From Kwoniella bestiolae CBS 10118 (Eukaryota; Basidiomycota; Tremellomycetes; Tremellales; Cryptococcaceae), in the NCBI RefSeq assembly GCF_000512585.2, contig NC_089242.1:1736001-1800000 (forward strand): DNA of 64,000 nt, given 5' to 3'. Within the stretch, counting starts at the first letter, position 1, and each line of letters begins with the position of its first letter. Below, piece after piece: positions 23,101 through 34,136 of the stretch. Below the pieces are notes generated by a model that ran no database searches, was not told the DNA's origin, and was given only the letters and a program-made list of their open reading frames with translations. The translations under genes and the position numbers were made by a program.

Positions 23101-24575
23101 TCCCCTTATCCTTCTTGGCAGATGGCGTAGGACTGCTCAGAACTTCCTGACTGCCCTTGGCCAGTTGATTTCTTGATCTCCTCTTTGTAGGCGAATCACC
23201 AGCTTCCATCGACGCTACCACAGCTGCGAATGGGTGTGTATCAGGAGAGATGTCCCGATTTGAAGATTGTCGGGATGGCGTGTGCGGTGGGGTGCGAGGA
23301 GACGGTAAGGCGGGGAGAGATGAAGTAGGCGGTGGTAAGGGCAGTAAAGCGGACTTGGTCTGGGGGGGAGTCGTAAGTGGTGGAGAGGCCAATAAGGGGG
23401 TGGGAACAGTATTTTCGGGAGAGGCAAGAAGAGATGGTGGGGGGAGTGGTGAAGAAGGGAAGAGTCTGGGTGAAGGGGGTTCAGTCTGAGGTTCGGGTCC
23501 GGGTGATCTATTCGATCTTCGGGACATGATGAAGGGTAATTGAACGGCTGGAAGAGGTAATGAGGTGGTGGTGAGAGCAGGTGAGATGGGTGCAGAAGCA
23601 GTCCCGTCGTTATTCAATCTACCACTTCTCAGAGTCTCTATATCAGATAACAATCCTTCCGAACCCCCTCCCAATGGTTTACCGAAGGTCCCTCCAGATA
23701 ACGTTCTGCCCCTCTCACTCTGCGTATCTTTACTTGCCGAGGATAGTTGGGGGATGGAATTGGGCGAACTCAACGTTCGTCTGTGTCCTCCTGGTCCGCT
23801 TCTTCTGACTCTGTCGACATAGGGATGTCGAGGTACAGGCGACGAGAGGGAGTGGAAGCTTCCGGTGGGTGAACGGGGGGTAAGGTCTTCCATAAATTCA
23901 TTGATCAGTCGCTGTGTCGACCTTTGATCCGAAAATGACATGTTGCTGCTATTTGGGTTTGATAATTCCTCGTACAGCGACCGAGATCTTGATCGTGGTT
24001 GATGATTGAAGAATCCAGATAAAGTGATTGAAGATAATCTCTTTCTCTTCTCTACCGTCTTCTCCTCTTCTTGGATCTCAGACCCTTTCTCCTCTGCTTG
24101 CAAGTTATTTCTCAAAGACTGTTTGAAAGTAGTCAAGATCCCTCTCAGATACTCTAATCCTCCAACACTCAATTCTGAATCTTGTCGTTTCCTATCCCCA
24201 CCAGTACCAGCCGTACGAGACGAGACGGTGGAGTAAGCTCTGCTACGAGTTGGATTTGACTTTTGGTTTGGATTGAAAGGGAATTGAGTTCGTAAGGGTG
24301 ATTTGGGTGGACGAGCTGGAGATGGTTTTACGTGTGCGATTGTGTTTGGGTTGTTATTGATTATTGCTTTGACTTAATGGGAACAGCTTTGACCCTCTGT
24401 CGCGGTGGTTGATTAATGTTGAAGCTCTTCTTCTACTTGTTCTTTGGACATCGGGACTTGTATGTGAGTGTGAATGTAAGCTGGGATGATCATGAGAAGT
24501 TACTTTTATCCCTTCCGACTGTACTTCCTCTTCTTCTTTTGGCGAAGATTGTGTTATTGTGAATGACGAAGACAT
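20125..24575 (-). CDS. large unrecognised multi-pass membrane protein with long disordered arms (about 1312 aa)
   Basis: Exons 22920..22388, 22312..22278, 22219..22071, 22004..20310 and 20207..20125 follow a long exon ending at 23011; all these joins are in phase. The beginning is less sure: I place the ATG at 24575 and splice 24437 to 24315, which uses a weak GTAGAA donor. The first ~600 residues are Ser/Pro-rich and disordered. A central core has about five or six hydrophobic segments (for example WLGLWAAWLINGLLSL, YAVLWAISTLAIWLGW, the PGLLPLLPRAAIAVVVLIGFW region, and LLTFTIWIAIRLVVVIASAIGLW). A long cytoplasmic-type tail is rich in Ser, Asn and Arg and ends DEKTPN. It has no transporter signature I know. 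It may be a fungus-specific plasma-membrane or organelle protein; function unknown. Confidence 0.65.
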
Positions 24576-25444
24576 CACGACAAAAGCGCAAATGAAATTT
24601 GATGATGTGGTGATCTGTGTGTTCCGAGTACAACAACAAAAGTGTGAGCTATACCGGATCACAGGGGCACAATAGGAATGAGTGTACAAGTGTGCTCGGA
24701 TACCTTTGATCAGAGCGACGTTGATGGATCTTCTACCAACGTTCAATGTCTATCTGTCTATTGTTCTTAATTCAAAAGCTGAACTTGTCTTCATTGTTCT
24801 TTTGAATTTCATGACGGTTCTTGAGCATCCGTACTTGGTGGTTGACCGTGCCAGACCACCTCAGCCGGGTGGTATCAGATAAATACCCTCTATACCTCCC
24901 ATTTCTAGGTCGCCTGGAGACATCCTTCTACTCATGGTCATCTCGAATGTTTACATCTACCTTGCTGCCTAGATCCGAGCCCAGACTGAACTATGTGTGA
25001 GGTGTTTCAGGTATCAGTGAAGTCGTATAATCGCACCAGTTGAGGTTGGTTGTCAAGTTTCATCTTTGCTATTTGTTGTGGTTGTATCTCGGTGGGATCG
25101 GAAATCAGGGACAATAAACCGGGATTTTTATGCTTGTTTTGGCTTGCTGTTCGTCATTCGATGCCGTACCAGATTCTGGTTACCACTTTCGAGAATATAT
25201 AATGTACGACGTCTCCTTGGACATGCACTACATACTTTCCATCATGGGGACCGAGTGTTATTGACATATGCTGTTTCTTTTGACTCCGGGTTGGAACATT
25301 ATACATTATCGAATAAAGCAATATGATTGATTTTATCGGCCTTTCTTACCAGTACCATTCATTGTCCATTGTCCATCTTCAGAAATTATAACGGTTTACA
25401 CACCCAAGTCTGAATACGATTATACTGTACTGCACTGTACTACT
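24576..25444. other. intergenic region between two minus-strand genes
   Basis: About 870 nt; the left part is the promoter side of the membrane-protein gene. No coding exon, RNA gene or strong element recognised. Confidence 0.4.
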
Positions 25445-26834
25445 TTACTGAGCCACATCGAACACCTGGTTGGTATTCCCCTCGGAGCATTCCCATACCT
25501 GGAGTTCCTTGAAGATGGCATAGGGTTTCTGAGGGAACAGTTGGGATTCCTGCTTGACGTCGAGGCAGAGGTCTAAGCGTACGGAGTGAAGGACAATTAG
25601 CTACCTCATTCGACAAACCCAAACAGGAGTCGGAAGGACACCACTCTTATGGGTACTGTCCGATCTTATTCTGAGTTGTGTTTGGACCACGAGGTGATGT
25701 GAACTTACTAGTCCCAAACAACTTATATTTCCCATCCCTCGTCCTCTCCCACTGACCAGTAGCCACACCATCACAAGCGTTCAAATGGAGTCTACCCCCA
25801 TTAGAGGGGTTCTCACCAGCCGATAAACACAGGTGGGGATGGCTGACCAAAGATAACTTGTCGATGTCGGTTGTGCCGGATAGGGGCTGCCATCTTTGTA
25901 AGTGGGCGAAGGGCCAGGTGTCCTCGAAGCAGTTTGAGCTGTATGTGCAGGTGATGATCAGCTTTAGCTACGGGTGTGACCTTCTATGGGGAATAAGGTA
26001 CGATGCGACGTACAGATCAACGGTGGGTCCATTATCCTCTGATCCACCTGAGACAGTCACGCAGAGTCCTTCGTACCCTCGAGCTACAGTATACCATACC
26101 TCCATATCAGCTGGATCTACACCTAGCAATTCTGCTGATACTTACCTTTGATAGCTCCTTTACCCAACGTAGGTTGAGGCTCAGGCTCAGGGATAGGCGT
26201 ATCTCCCTCAGGAAGGACATTCCAAACTATGGCATTCGAACAATCAGCACAAGCAAGTATGAAACGGGAGCTCGTACCCACTTTGGTTGTTATTTCCAGT
26301 GGTACATCTCCAAGTTTGCGTCCCCTCCTCCTCATTTCCTTGGTCTAGACATTGTGCCCCCCCAGTGATGGCGATCCGAGCGTCGTCGGTGAGGTACCAT
26401 CTGAACCCCAAAGTACAATCAGCTCAACCCTCTTGCGCTTCAGATGAACATGCCGTGCCCCCAGCCTGAATTGCACCTCGTTGATAATGAGGCCAGAAGT
26501 GAAGAATGTGGAAGTGTACCTACGTCTGCTGATACAATCCAGGATAACTCCTCCAAAGCTTAACAATCTCATTATCATCATTGCCCGTCCCCGCATCCAA
26601 AGCGAACTCCGTCCCACTCAACAGCACACTCCCAGAACCAGGATTGATATCCCACTTGTGCGCCTGGTCGCAGGGGACGGTACCGACTCGTACGCCGTTT
26701 CCGATGGCATCTCCCTGTGGGGAGAGACATTGACCGTTTCTGTTCGATTGGGTTTTGACGGAGGTGTAGCGTTTGTGGACTGGGGAGGCGGAGGTGAGGG
26801 CTAGGAGAGGGAGGAGGGGGAGGAGGAACAACAT
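25445..26834 (-). CDS. secreted ricin B-type lectin (beta-trefoil) protein
   Basis: Six exons (first ends 26524, then 26400..26282, 26226..26146, 26083..26014, 25938..25709, 25572..25445) are all in phase. The ATG at 26834 gives a clean signal peptide (MLFLLPLLPLLALTSAS) followed by a Kex2-like KR site at residues 21-22, total 312 residues; an in-frame ATG at 26870 would add 12. Mature sequence shows beta-trefoil repeats of the ricin-B kind: QCLSPQGD, then CDQAHKWDI, CLDQG, TWRCTTGNNNQIWNV, GLCVTV, CLSAGENP, CDGVATGQWE, LCLDV and a final QVWECSEGNTNQVFDV. Such lectins bind galactose- or GalNAc-containing glycans or serve as carbohydrate-binding modules. No enzyme domain is attached, so it is a stand-alone lectin; its ligand is unknown. 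Confidence 0.85.
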
Positions 26835-26870
26835 CGCGAGAGGTAGATCCAGTGGCGCGAGAGATTCCAA

Positions 26871-27953
26871 GTGACTTGAACAGTAGTTTGGTACTTTGGT
26901 ATACCGTAGATGGCGTTGATCGGTCTATCAGTAGCTAGTGGGCAATACGAATGTGATTCATGAGGAACGAGAGAGGTGTTAGTAGGTTGGCTGGGGGGTG
27001 CATCAGTATTTATACCTTTGTGAAAGGTCTTCAGATCCACCTTGAGAGACAAACAATATCTGAACTCCATCTGAAGGTTGGAAGATGGAGAAAAGTCATG
27101 AGAACAACATCAGTGAATGAGGCTATGTTCCACTGAGACAACATCAACACTGGAGAAGGGAAGAGCAATACAACGACCCTCGGATCATCTCGGTCCGCCT
27201 TTCTCTCAACCTCACACTCATACTCAGACAGAGCCTACTCTCCCCTTGGATCACCTGGGATAAGAGGCAGAATCTCATTGACATTTGATTCGGTCGACCA
27301 AATCACTAAAACCCTATGATGAGACCCCGTTTCTCACGGAATGACGATCAAATGCCAAGAGACTGTTTAGGTCTCTCCGTGTCACCTGACTGAGATCCGG
27401 TAATCTCATATCAGATCAAGTCGGGTTCCTCAGCTGCCATCTGTACTGGAGACGGAGTCCACATAGATCCGAGAGCTAGCTTCAGCACCGCCTTCGGAGT
27501 GACTCGGTGTGGTGGGCTGCTTATTGAGATGCTTTCTCACTCCACTAAGATATTTCAGGCTAGTCGGGCTGGGAGAGATCTGCTGTAGTGCATTTCCAGG
27601 CTAGGCTGGCTTAAGCGATTGTAAACCATGCAGAGTGAAGTAGATGGGTAGTGCCCCGAAGGAGTTCACTTGGTTGGATAGTTCGGTAGACCAGTGTCCA
27701 TCAACATTGAGGATCAATCTTTGACGATGAGGAGGGAACAGACGTACGTGAGAAATGACCACGACTATGCATGTACTATACAACCAACATGATTTACAAC
27801 GGAATGATGTGAATTGTAATTTATGAATTACAGTTGACTATGGCTTGACTGACTCGGGCCTCTAGAGATGATGTATCAGACTCACTCGGAAGACCGGGTT
27901 CCAATAGCTGACCAATCAGTCATACTACATACCATAAATTTGCCTCAGCCCAA
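26871..27953. other. intergenic region upstream of the lectin gene
   Basis: About 1.1 kb between the lectin start and the 3' end of the next minus-strand gene. It holds short inverted AGACTGTTTAGGTCT-like sequence near 27359 but no supported gene. Confidence 0.35.
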
Positions 27954-30317
27954 TCAATCCTCCTCCATCTTCTCCTCCGAATCCACTCTCCTCATCTCCT
28001 CCCCACCCTCCCTCCCGTCCTCGTCCTCCTCGTCAACCCGGCTATTCTGCAAGCTCAATAACCCCAATCCACCCAACTGCTGCTGTGGCTGTTGTCCCCA
28101 ATTCCCACTCCCATTCCCACTTCCATTCCCGTTCAATGTAAACCCCTTATTCCCCAGACTGGAGCTCAACCCGTTGGTACTTCCAATACTCAACGCAGGA
28201 GAGGCAGCCCTCGATCGACTGGTCATAGGTCTAGTGTATGGGTGAGTCGGCCGACCATGTTGCGTATGTCTTGGATGAGAGGTAGAAAGGGAAGATAGGG
28301 AGGATGGATACAGAGGGGCGTGGGAAGGTGATTGTGGGATTGGGATGGCGTTGGTGCGAGATGGGGAGATTGGGAATGGGCTGGAATTCATCAGGGAAGG
28401 GGAGCTTCCGCGAGGGCGTTTGTACGGGTCGAATCGGTCTTCTGCTTGGGCTATGACAGACGTAAGCAAATGGCCTTCTAATACAGATACAAGAAAAGAG
28501 TAAGTTAATGAAATTGACGGCTCACCCTTTCTCTTGCCCGGTCGCACAGTCGCCTGACCACCCTGACTCTCTCGATAAAGCATCAACCCCGGACTACCCA
28601 CCCCCATCGTCCCACTCGCACTGGGCGATGCGCCCAATTCAGCTCTTTCAACCGTCGGACTTCCTAATGGTGTACCCAGCCCATTTCCGCCCATACCCAA
28701 TCCACCGAAAGCTGAGGGTAGACCATACCCCGGTGAAGGGACCATCCCCTGAGATTGGGTCTGGCTGAACGAAAGTCTGGCTGAGCGATTGGTGTTGGTA
28801 AAGTTCGGTGGAAAGGAGTTGTTGGTAGATGGTGGAGTAGGGAATGGGTTACCCATACCTATACCTACACCTGCCAGTGGGGCTTGATGGGGTGGAGTCG
28901 ATTTACCCGAATTGGATATACTTCCTGTCCCAGTCCACATATTGAGTGAAGAGGAGGATGAAGAGCCCGGTCTGTCCATATCCATCCCAGCTGCAAATGC
29001 ACTATTCACAGGTTCCTCTTTCCCTTTATTACCATTCGGGTTGGAAGTATTGGTCAAAACCTCTTCATCCTCCTCCTCCTCATCCGATTCAGTATCGGTA
29101 TCATCGTCGAACCTCGCCCTGTCCATCCAATTCCTACTTCTCCGAGACAACGTTGTCGTCCAACTCGTACTTCGTCGATTGGCCAGTGCGGTGGAGAACA
29201 ACGAATCATCTTCCAACTCATCATCGTCTCCCCCCACTTGGTCTGGGAACCTTCCTCGCGAATTACGATATTTGGTATTCCCGCTGGCACTGGTTTTGGG
29301 CGTTAGGGGTAATTTCGTAGGATGGGATAAGAGAAATTTCTGTAATTTCGCTTCTGATTCTATCTCTTGATCTAATGGTCTCTCCTCCGATGCGAGTGTC
29401 TTGAGGAGAGCGTTGGGTAGAGGTTTACCTGTGAATACCTGTCCGCGAGCACTAATCGGTGTATGTGTAGGAGACAGGAGATCCATCCCATTTTGGGTGT
29501 CATCCATCTTGCCCTTCCCTTTACGTAGATTGGACGAGGACTGGGCTTTCAAGTGTGATGGCATCCATTGTAATGTTGATTGTTCTCCTTCGGTATCCTC
29601 CGAAGGGACGGAGTCATCTTCCATGTCCATCATCATACCTGAATCGTCGGGTAGGTGAGGGGCAGCCGTAATGGGCGGAGTGGACGTTTTGAGATCTTCA
29701 AAGGGTATGATGGGTGCCGAGCTCGTACGTCTGATCATGGCGTTGGCGAATGATCCGCCGTGTCCCGCCCATCGAGGGGTGGGTTGCAATGTGTTTGAAT
29801 TGAATGGTGCGGGTGCGTTATTGGTTGATTTCGAGCTCGATGGATCCTGCACCATATTGATATTGATGTTGGCCTCGCCCATCGGTGTAGCTTCATCATC
29901 TGCTTTCCCACCCGAGTTATCCGATCCGAATGAGAAGTTCTGTTGTAAGCTCAACATCGATGGACGTCGGAGTTTACGAGTGGTGATTGATCCAGCAGAT
30001 GGAGGGGAGATGTCCACCCTCATTCCCAATGGATTGGTATTGGTAGATGGTGAAGAGGATGAAGTTGTTGTTGAGGTTGAAGGGGATAATCCAAATGCAT
30101 TGGTGGTAGTTGCGAATCGTATTGGGATGGGAGGCGTGGAAGGTCGAATTGGGCGTACGTTTTCAGTGATTTTGGAGAATGTTAATCCCGAGCCTATCAA
30201 TGGTGAGACAACACCTTGAGCATGAGCATGTCCGTTGGGTGGAGAGCTCATCTCGTTATCTACCATCATGGTATTATCCATATGTGAGGGATTGGAAGGT
30301 ATAGGTCTAGGTTGCAT
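27954..30317 (-). CDS. large Ser/Pro/Gly/Asn-rich protein with KRP-type nuclear motifs (762 aa), unrecognised
   Basis: Two exons, 30317..28526 and 28450..27954, joined in phase 1 (GTGAGC donor, TAG acceptor). The protein is almost wholly low-complexity. The N-terminal third carries a conserved-looking motif RRPSMLSLQQNFSFG. The middle has a helical stretch EIESEAKLQKFLLSHPTKL and an acidic block TESDEEEEDEEV. After the splice comes KRKAQAEDRFDPYKRPRGSSPS, a basic motif resembling those in fungal nuclear regulatory proteins. The tail is Gln/Gly/Asn-rich and ends with an acidic segment. I cannot name the family. The 75-nt intron is a multiple of three with no stop, so an unspliced transcript would also be translatable. 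It is divergent from GYP1. Confidence 0.7.
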   Translation of the reverse strand: MQPRPIPSNPSHMDNTMMVDNEMSSPPNGHAHAQGVVSPLIGSGLTFSKITENVRPIRPSTPPIPIRFATTTNAFGLSPSTSTTTSSSSPSTNTNPLGMRVDISPPSAGSITTRKLRRPSMLSLQQNFSFGSDNSGGKADDEATPMGEANININMVQDPSSSKSTNNAPAPFNSNTLQPTPRWAGHGGSFANAMIRRTSSAPIIPFEDLKTSTPPITAAPHLPDDSGMMMDMEDDSVPSEDTEGEQSTLQWMPSHLKAQSSSNLRKGKGKMDDTQNGMDLLSPTHTPISARGQVFTGKPLPNALLKTLASEERPLDQEIESEAKLQKFLLSHPTKLPLTPKTSASGNTKYRNSRGRFPDQVGGDDDELEDDSLFSTALANRRSTSWTTTLSRRSRNWMDRARFDDDTDTESDEEEEDEEVLTNTSNPNGNKGKEEPVNSAFAAGMDMDRPGSSSSSSLNMWTGTGSISNSGKSTPPHQAPLAGVGIGMGNPFPTPPSTNNSFPPNFTNTNRSARLSFSQTQSQGMVPSPGYGLPSAFGGLGMGGNGLGTPLGSPTVERAELGASPSASGTMGVGSPGLMLYRESQGGQATVRPGKRKGEPSISLTYSFLVSVLEGHLLTSVIAQAEDRFDPYKRPRGSSPSLMNSSPFPISPSRTNAIPIPQSPSHAPLYPSSLSSLSTSHPRHTQHGRPTHPYTRPMTSRSRAASPALSIGSTNGLSSSLGNKGFTLNGNGSGNGSGNWGQQPQQQLGGLGLLSLQNSRVDEEDEDGREGGEEMRRVDSEEKMEED

Positions 30318-31053
30318 TTTGCTGGGTAAGTCAGCCGGAAGACCGATAGTCGATTCAGTTAATCCGATTATCGATTGTCTAGGTGTAGATTATTTTGATT
30401 GCTGTGTTACCTGTTACCGATGAGATGGTGTATCATGAACCTTTGAGGTGATGAGAAGGTGGTGACATTGTTGTGATGTTGTATATGTTATATATGATGA
30501 TCGAACAAAGGGTAGTGATTTGATGAGATATATCTGTGTTGAATCGAATCGATGGGAAAGGGAGGATGGGAGGGGATACACACACAGCTTTATTTGAATC
30601 TGGGTTGTACTGGTGTACTGGTATGGTCAACGTACTACTTGTCGAATACTAATACTAGGTCGTGTATCGATTGTTACTCAGCCATTGATGAGCTGCGTTT
30701 GTTTGGAGATACAAATGTATGAACTGAAGCTGATGATATCGAGTGGTATGGTATGGTATGGGATGGTATCTGATCGAGATATGTCACCAGCATAACGGCA
30801 GATCATTCGTTCATGTATACGCGCAAACGTTTTATATGGGAGGTTGAACCGTGACGTTATTTGAGCAAGTTGACACGTCCTTCTCAACGATATCATCCAA
30901 CATCATCAATCGATTCATCATACATTCAATACATATATACATACCAACGCAGATCATATTGGATATAACAACAAGCAGCACGACATACTCAGAACAACGA
31001 GAATAATGCCCAGTATATCATATCATATAATCATATAATCATAATCAACCAAC
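30318..31053. promoter_or_regulatory. divergent promoter region with TGGTA tandem repeats
   Basis: About 740 nt between opposed start codons. A short array of TGGTA units lies at about 30753-30773 (three near-perfect copies and a variant). Both promoters must lie here; no clear TATA box was chosen. Confidence 0.4.
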
Positions 31054-33625
31054 ATGCCATTCCAACCTCCCACAAGACCCCACTCTGCAAACCCAGGTAT
31101 GAACCCCTCCATCTTCCCTCGGACCGTATCCTCATCGCAAGTGTACAAACACGATACGAAACAACAGAAATCCTCATCAATGTCTTCTTTCGGGAGACAC
31201 TCGGCCTCGGCAGAAGAATGGGAAGATGCTTGGGATTCATCTTCGGACAAGGAGGATGATCTCGTCGGTGTTGGTGTTGGATCAGAGGGAATGATGAAAA
31301 GTAGGACCGTCCCTATACCTTCGAATGGGAATGGACATGGGAGGATAGAAGAGGGACCTATCATTGGAAGTTGGGCTTCAAACTCGTATCATCATGTCTC
31401 TCCGCCCAGTCCTGTCAAATCGGCTAGACCAAATTTCCAGACTTCCAAGACGTATACCGAAGGTGCTGTTCCTCCGTTACCTGGCACGATCCTCTCCGAG
31501 GGAAGATATAATGCATCTGGACCAGGATCTGGATCTGGATCGGGGTCGAGATCGAAACTGCCTCCTGGAGGTGCTTGGGAGATAGTAGAGCCTTCTGAGA
31601 TTAGGGAGCAGGACGAGGATGTGGAGATACCGGAGAAGGTGGGGAGGGAAGCTGTTAAAGATGATGTGGAGGATATACTGAGGGGTGAGTATGGTACCTC
31701 CGTCATGTCCAAGTCTACTTTATTTGTTTTTATCTCGGCATATTACACTACGAAATGATAGCTAATCTACACGTTACTCTCAGACCCACTCCAACTCCTA
31801 TCAAACCTCTCCCTCGACACCCCCCAAACACCCTCTTCCGCCGAACCCTCCGCCTTCCCCTTCCTAACTCCCGGTAGCTCATACCCCCAAACGCCCTCCA
31901 TAGCCTCATCAGTCATTCATTCTCCCGAACAGCCAGCTAGCTACTCTGCCCTCCCCACTACGCCACGTACGAACGTCTCATCGCTGAGGAAGGAGGGAGC
32001 ATCTTCGTTGGGTAGACAAAGAAGTGTTAGGACAGAGAGGAAACGAGGGAAATTTGTGGATGCTCTGAGAGGGACGAATGAGGCTGTGCAATTGGGGGAA
32101 TTGAGGAAGTTGGCTTGGAATGGTGTGCCGGAGGAGGTTAGGGGGGTGGTCTGGATGTTACTGCTTGTGAGTGGGATCAGTCTCTCTGGTCATTTCAGAA
32201 CTTCGTCATGATGGAGTAGAATATTGACCGAGAGATTCGCCTTGATCTTGTTTTAGAACTACCTACCTCTCCCTGTTCAACCTCGTCTGACCACGCTGAA
32301 CCGGAAACGGAAGGAGTACACTCAGCTGGTAGATCAGTATTTCGGTAGAGGATTATCATCGCTGGACCAGCAGGTATGTTATGTCACCTCATTTTGGGCT
32401 ATGATGTCGAATCCGTCAAGCTGATCTACCTGGTGACTCTACGAAGATATGGCATCAGATCGAGATAGATGTACCGCGTACAAGACCAGGTGTAGCTCTA
32501 TGGTCATGCGTACAGACGCAGAGGGTGAGATGGCCAACCTTAGCTATCCCATCGTTAACATGGTATCAGCTGATATTTGTATGTGTTGACAGAGTTTGGA
32601 ACGGATATTATATGTCTGGGCTATACGGCATCCTGCATCTGGATATGTGCAGGGGATAAATGATTTGGTTACGCCTTTCTTCCAGGTATTTTTGGGTGCT
32701 TATATAGGTGAGTAAGCCTTTTCCACTCCATCTCAATCGACCGTCCCTTGAAGAGATCTGTGAAATGTCAAGTTGGCTGATGCATTTGATCGTGTTATAA
32801 TAGATACCGATCCCGAACTCTTTGATATCGCCCATCTACCCCCACATGTGCTACAAGCCATAGAAGCAGATACGTTCTGGTGTTTGACCAAGCTGTTGGA
32901 TGGTATACAGGATCATTATATCTCGCAACAGCCCGGTATACAGAGGTTGGTCAAGAGGATGGGAGATTTGGTGAAGAGGATTGATGGTGAGTAGATCAGC
33001 TCACCTCTTCGGATCGGTCCTCCGTCCTGTCTCATCAGTCAGTTATAGTATAGACAGAACTGATTATTGTTCCTCCTTCAGCCCCCCTAGCTGCTCATTT
33101 CGAAGATCAAGGTGTAGAGTTCATGCAATTCGCTTTCAGATGGATGAACTGTCTCTTGATGAGAGAAATATCTGTAAAATGTACCATCAGGATGTGGGAT
33201 ACTTATCTTGTCAGTTGCACCATCGCCCTATTACTGTTAAGGGAAGTAGCTGATATGATTTATGTGGTGAATAGGCGGAAGGTGCAGATGCCTTCTCTCA
33301 ATTCCATTTATACGTATGCTCGGCGTTGCTGGAAAAATTCTCGGACAGGTTGAGGGAGATGGACTTTCAGGTGAGCTTGTTGATCCACTTCATACATCTT
33401 TATTGAAGTGAGTAGGAAGCTAACGATGTCGGGATGTTCACGTCTGTGTGATAGGAAATGATAATGTTCCTGCAATGTCTGCCTACCCAATCATGGACAG
33501 ACCACGATATCGAATTACTACTATCGGAAGCATATGTGCTGAAATCGGTTTGGCAAGGTGCTGAGAATCATTTTGCGAATTTGCCGAATGGGAATCAAGG
33601 TCAATTTGGTATGCTCGGTAGATGA
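31054..33625 (+). CDS. GYP1: Rab GTPase-activating protein, TBC domain, GYP1/TBC1D22-like
   Basis: Nine exons (31054..31684, 31784..32166, 32257..32373, 32447..32524, 32593..32707, 32804..32986, 33082..33209, 33275..33370, 33455..33625) give 633 residues in phase. The first ~310 residues are Ser/Pro/Gly-rich and disordered. The TBC domain starts at LRKLAWNGVPEEVRGVVWMLLL. It carries the dual-finger catalytic residues: the IxxDxxR motif (IEIDVPR, Arg388) and the YVQG motif (Gln423). Later conserved segments are EADTFWCLTKLLDGIQDHY, FAFRWMNCLLMREI and MWDTYL. Its closest known relatives are yeast Gyp1 and animal TBC1D22, which stimulate GTP hydrolysis by Ypt1/Rab1 and Rab33-class GTPases at the Golgi. 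The exon 4 acceptor is GAAG, a less usual acceptor. Confidence 0.88.
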
Positions 33626-34136
33626 GATCCAAATTCGACATCACACAACATCAATATCAATATCCATAATAGTATAGTATCGGTCTTGTCATACCTGCAG
33701 CATCTATCCAACTTATTGATAATCATAACATGTATTCATCCATACATCCCTTTACTACTGAAAATTGAATATACAAGAGGAAAGATAGAATGACGCACAG
33801 ACCTACTCAAACAATCAATACAGTATCACCGCACGGATCATCAACAGTCTACTCGAGTTGACTGGACTGACTTGAATTACTAATAAGGTATCCATGATAT
33901 AAATATATAAATAGATAGATACGTGAATGATCTTTCCTCTTCCTTTTCCTCTTCTTCTCTTTCCTCTCCTCATCTTCATCTTCTCTCTCGCTCTTCCCTC
34001 TCTCCATCCTTTTCTCTTCCACTCAACTCACAGTTTCCAACTCCATCATATCGCAAGTGGAGTGACCTGTTGTAAATCATTCGACGAGGTCAACGAAGAA
34101 GAAGAAGAAGAAGAAGAAGAAGAAGAACCCTACAAG
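33626..34136. other. intergenic region and HOP1 leader
   Basis: About 510 nt; the right half is pyrimidine-rich and then ends in an 11-copy GAA run just before the HOP1 start. An in-frame upstream ATG at 33927 exists but would add a hydrophobic run and a poly-Glu segment not expected for this protein. Confidence 0.45.
34095..34127 (+). repeat. (GAA)x11 trinucleotide repeat in the HOP1 leader
   Basis: Eleven consecutive GAA units end nine nucleotides before the HOP1 ATG at 34137. Directly visible. Confidence 0.9.

Noticed and set aside
33927..34136. N-terminal extension of HOP1 from the ATG at 33927
   Set aside because: It would add a very hydrophobic run and poly-Glu, neither known in HORMA proteins; the ATG at 34137 is simpler.
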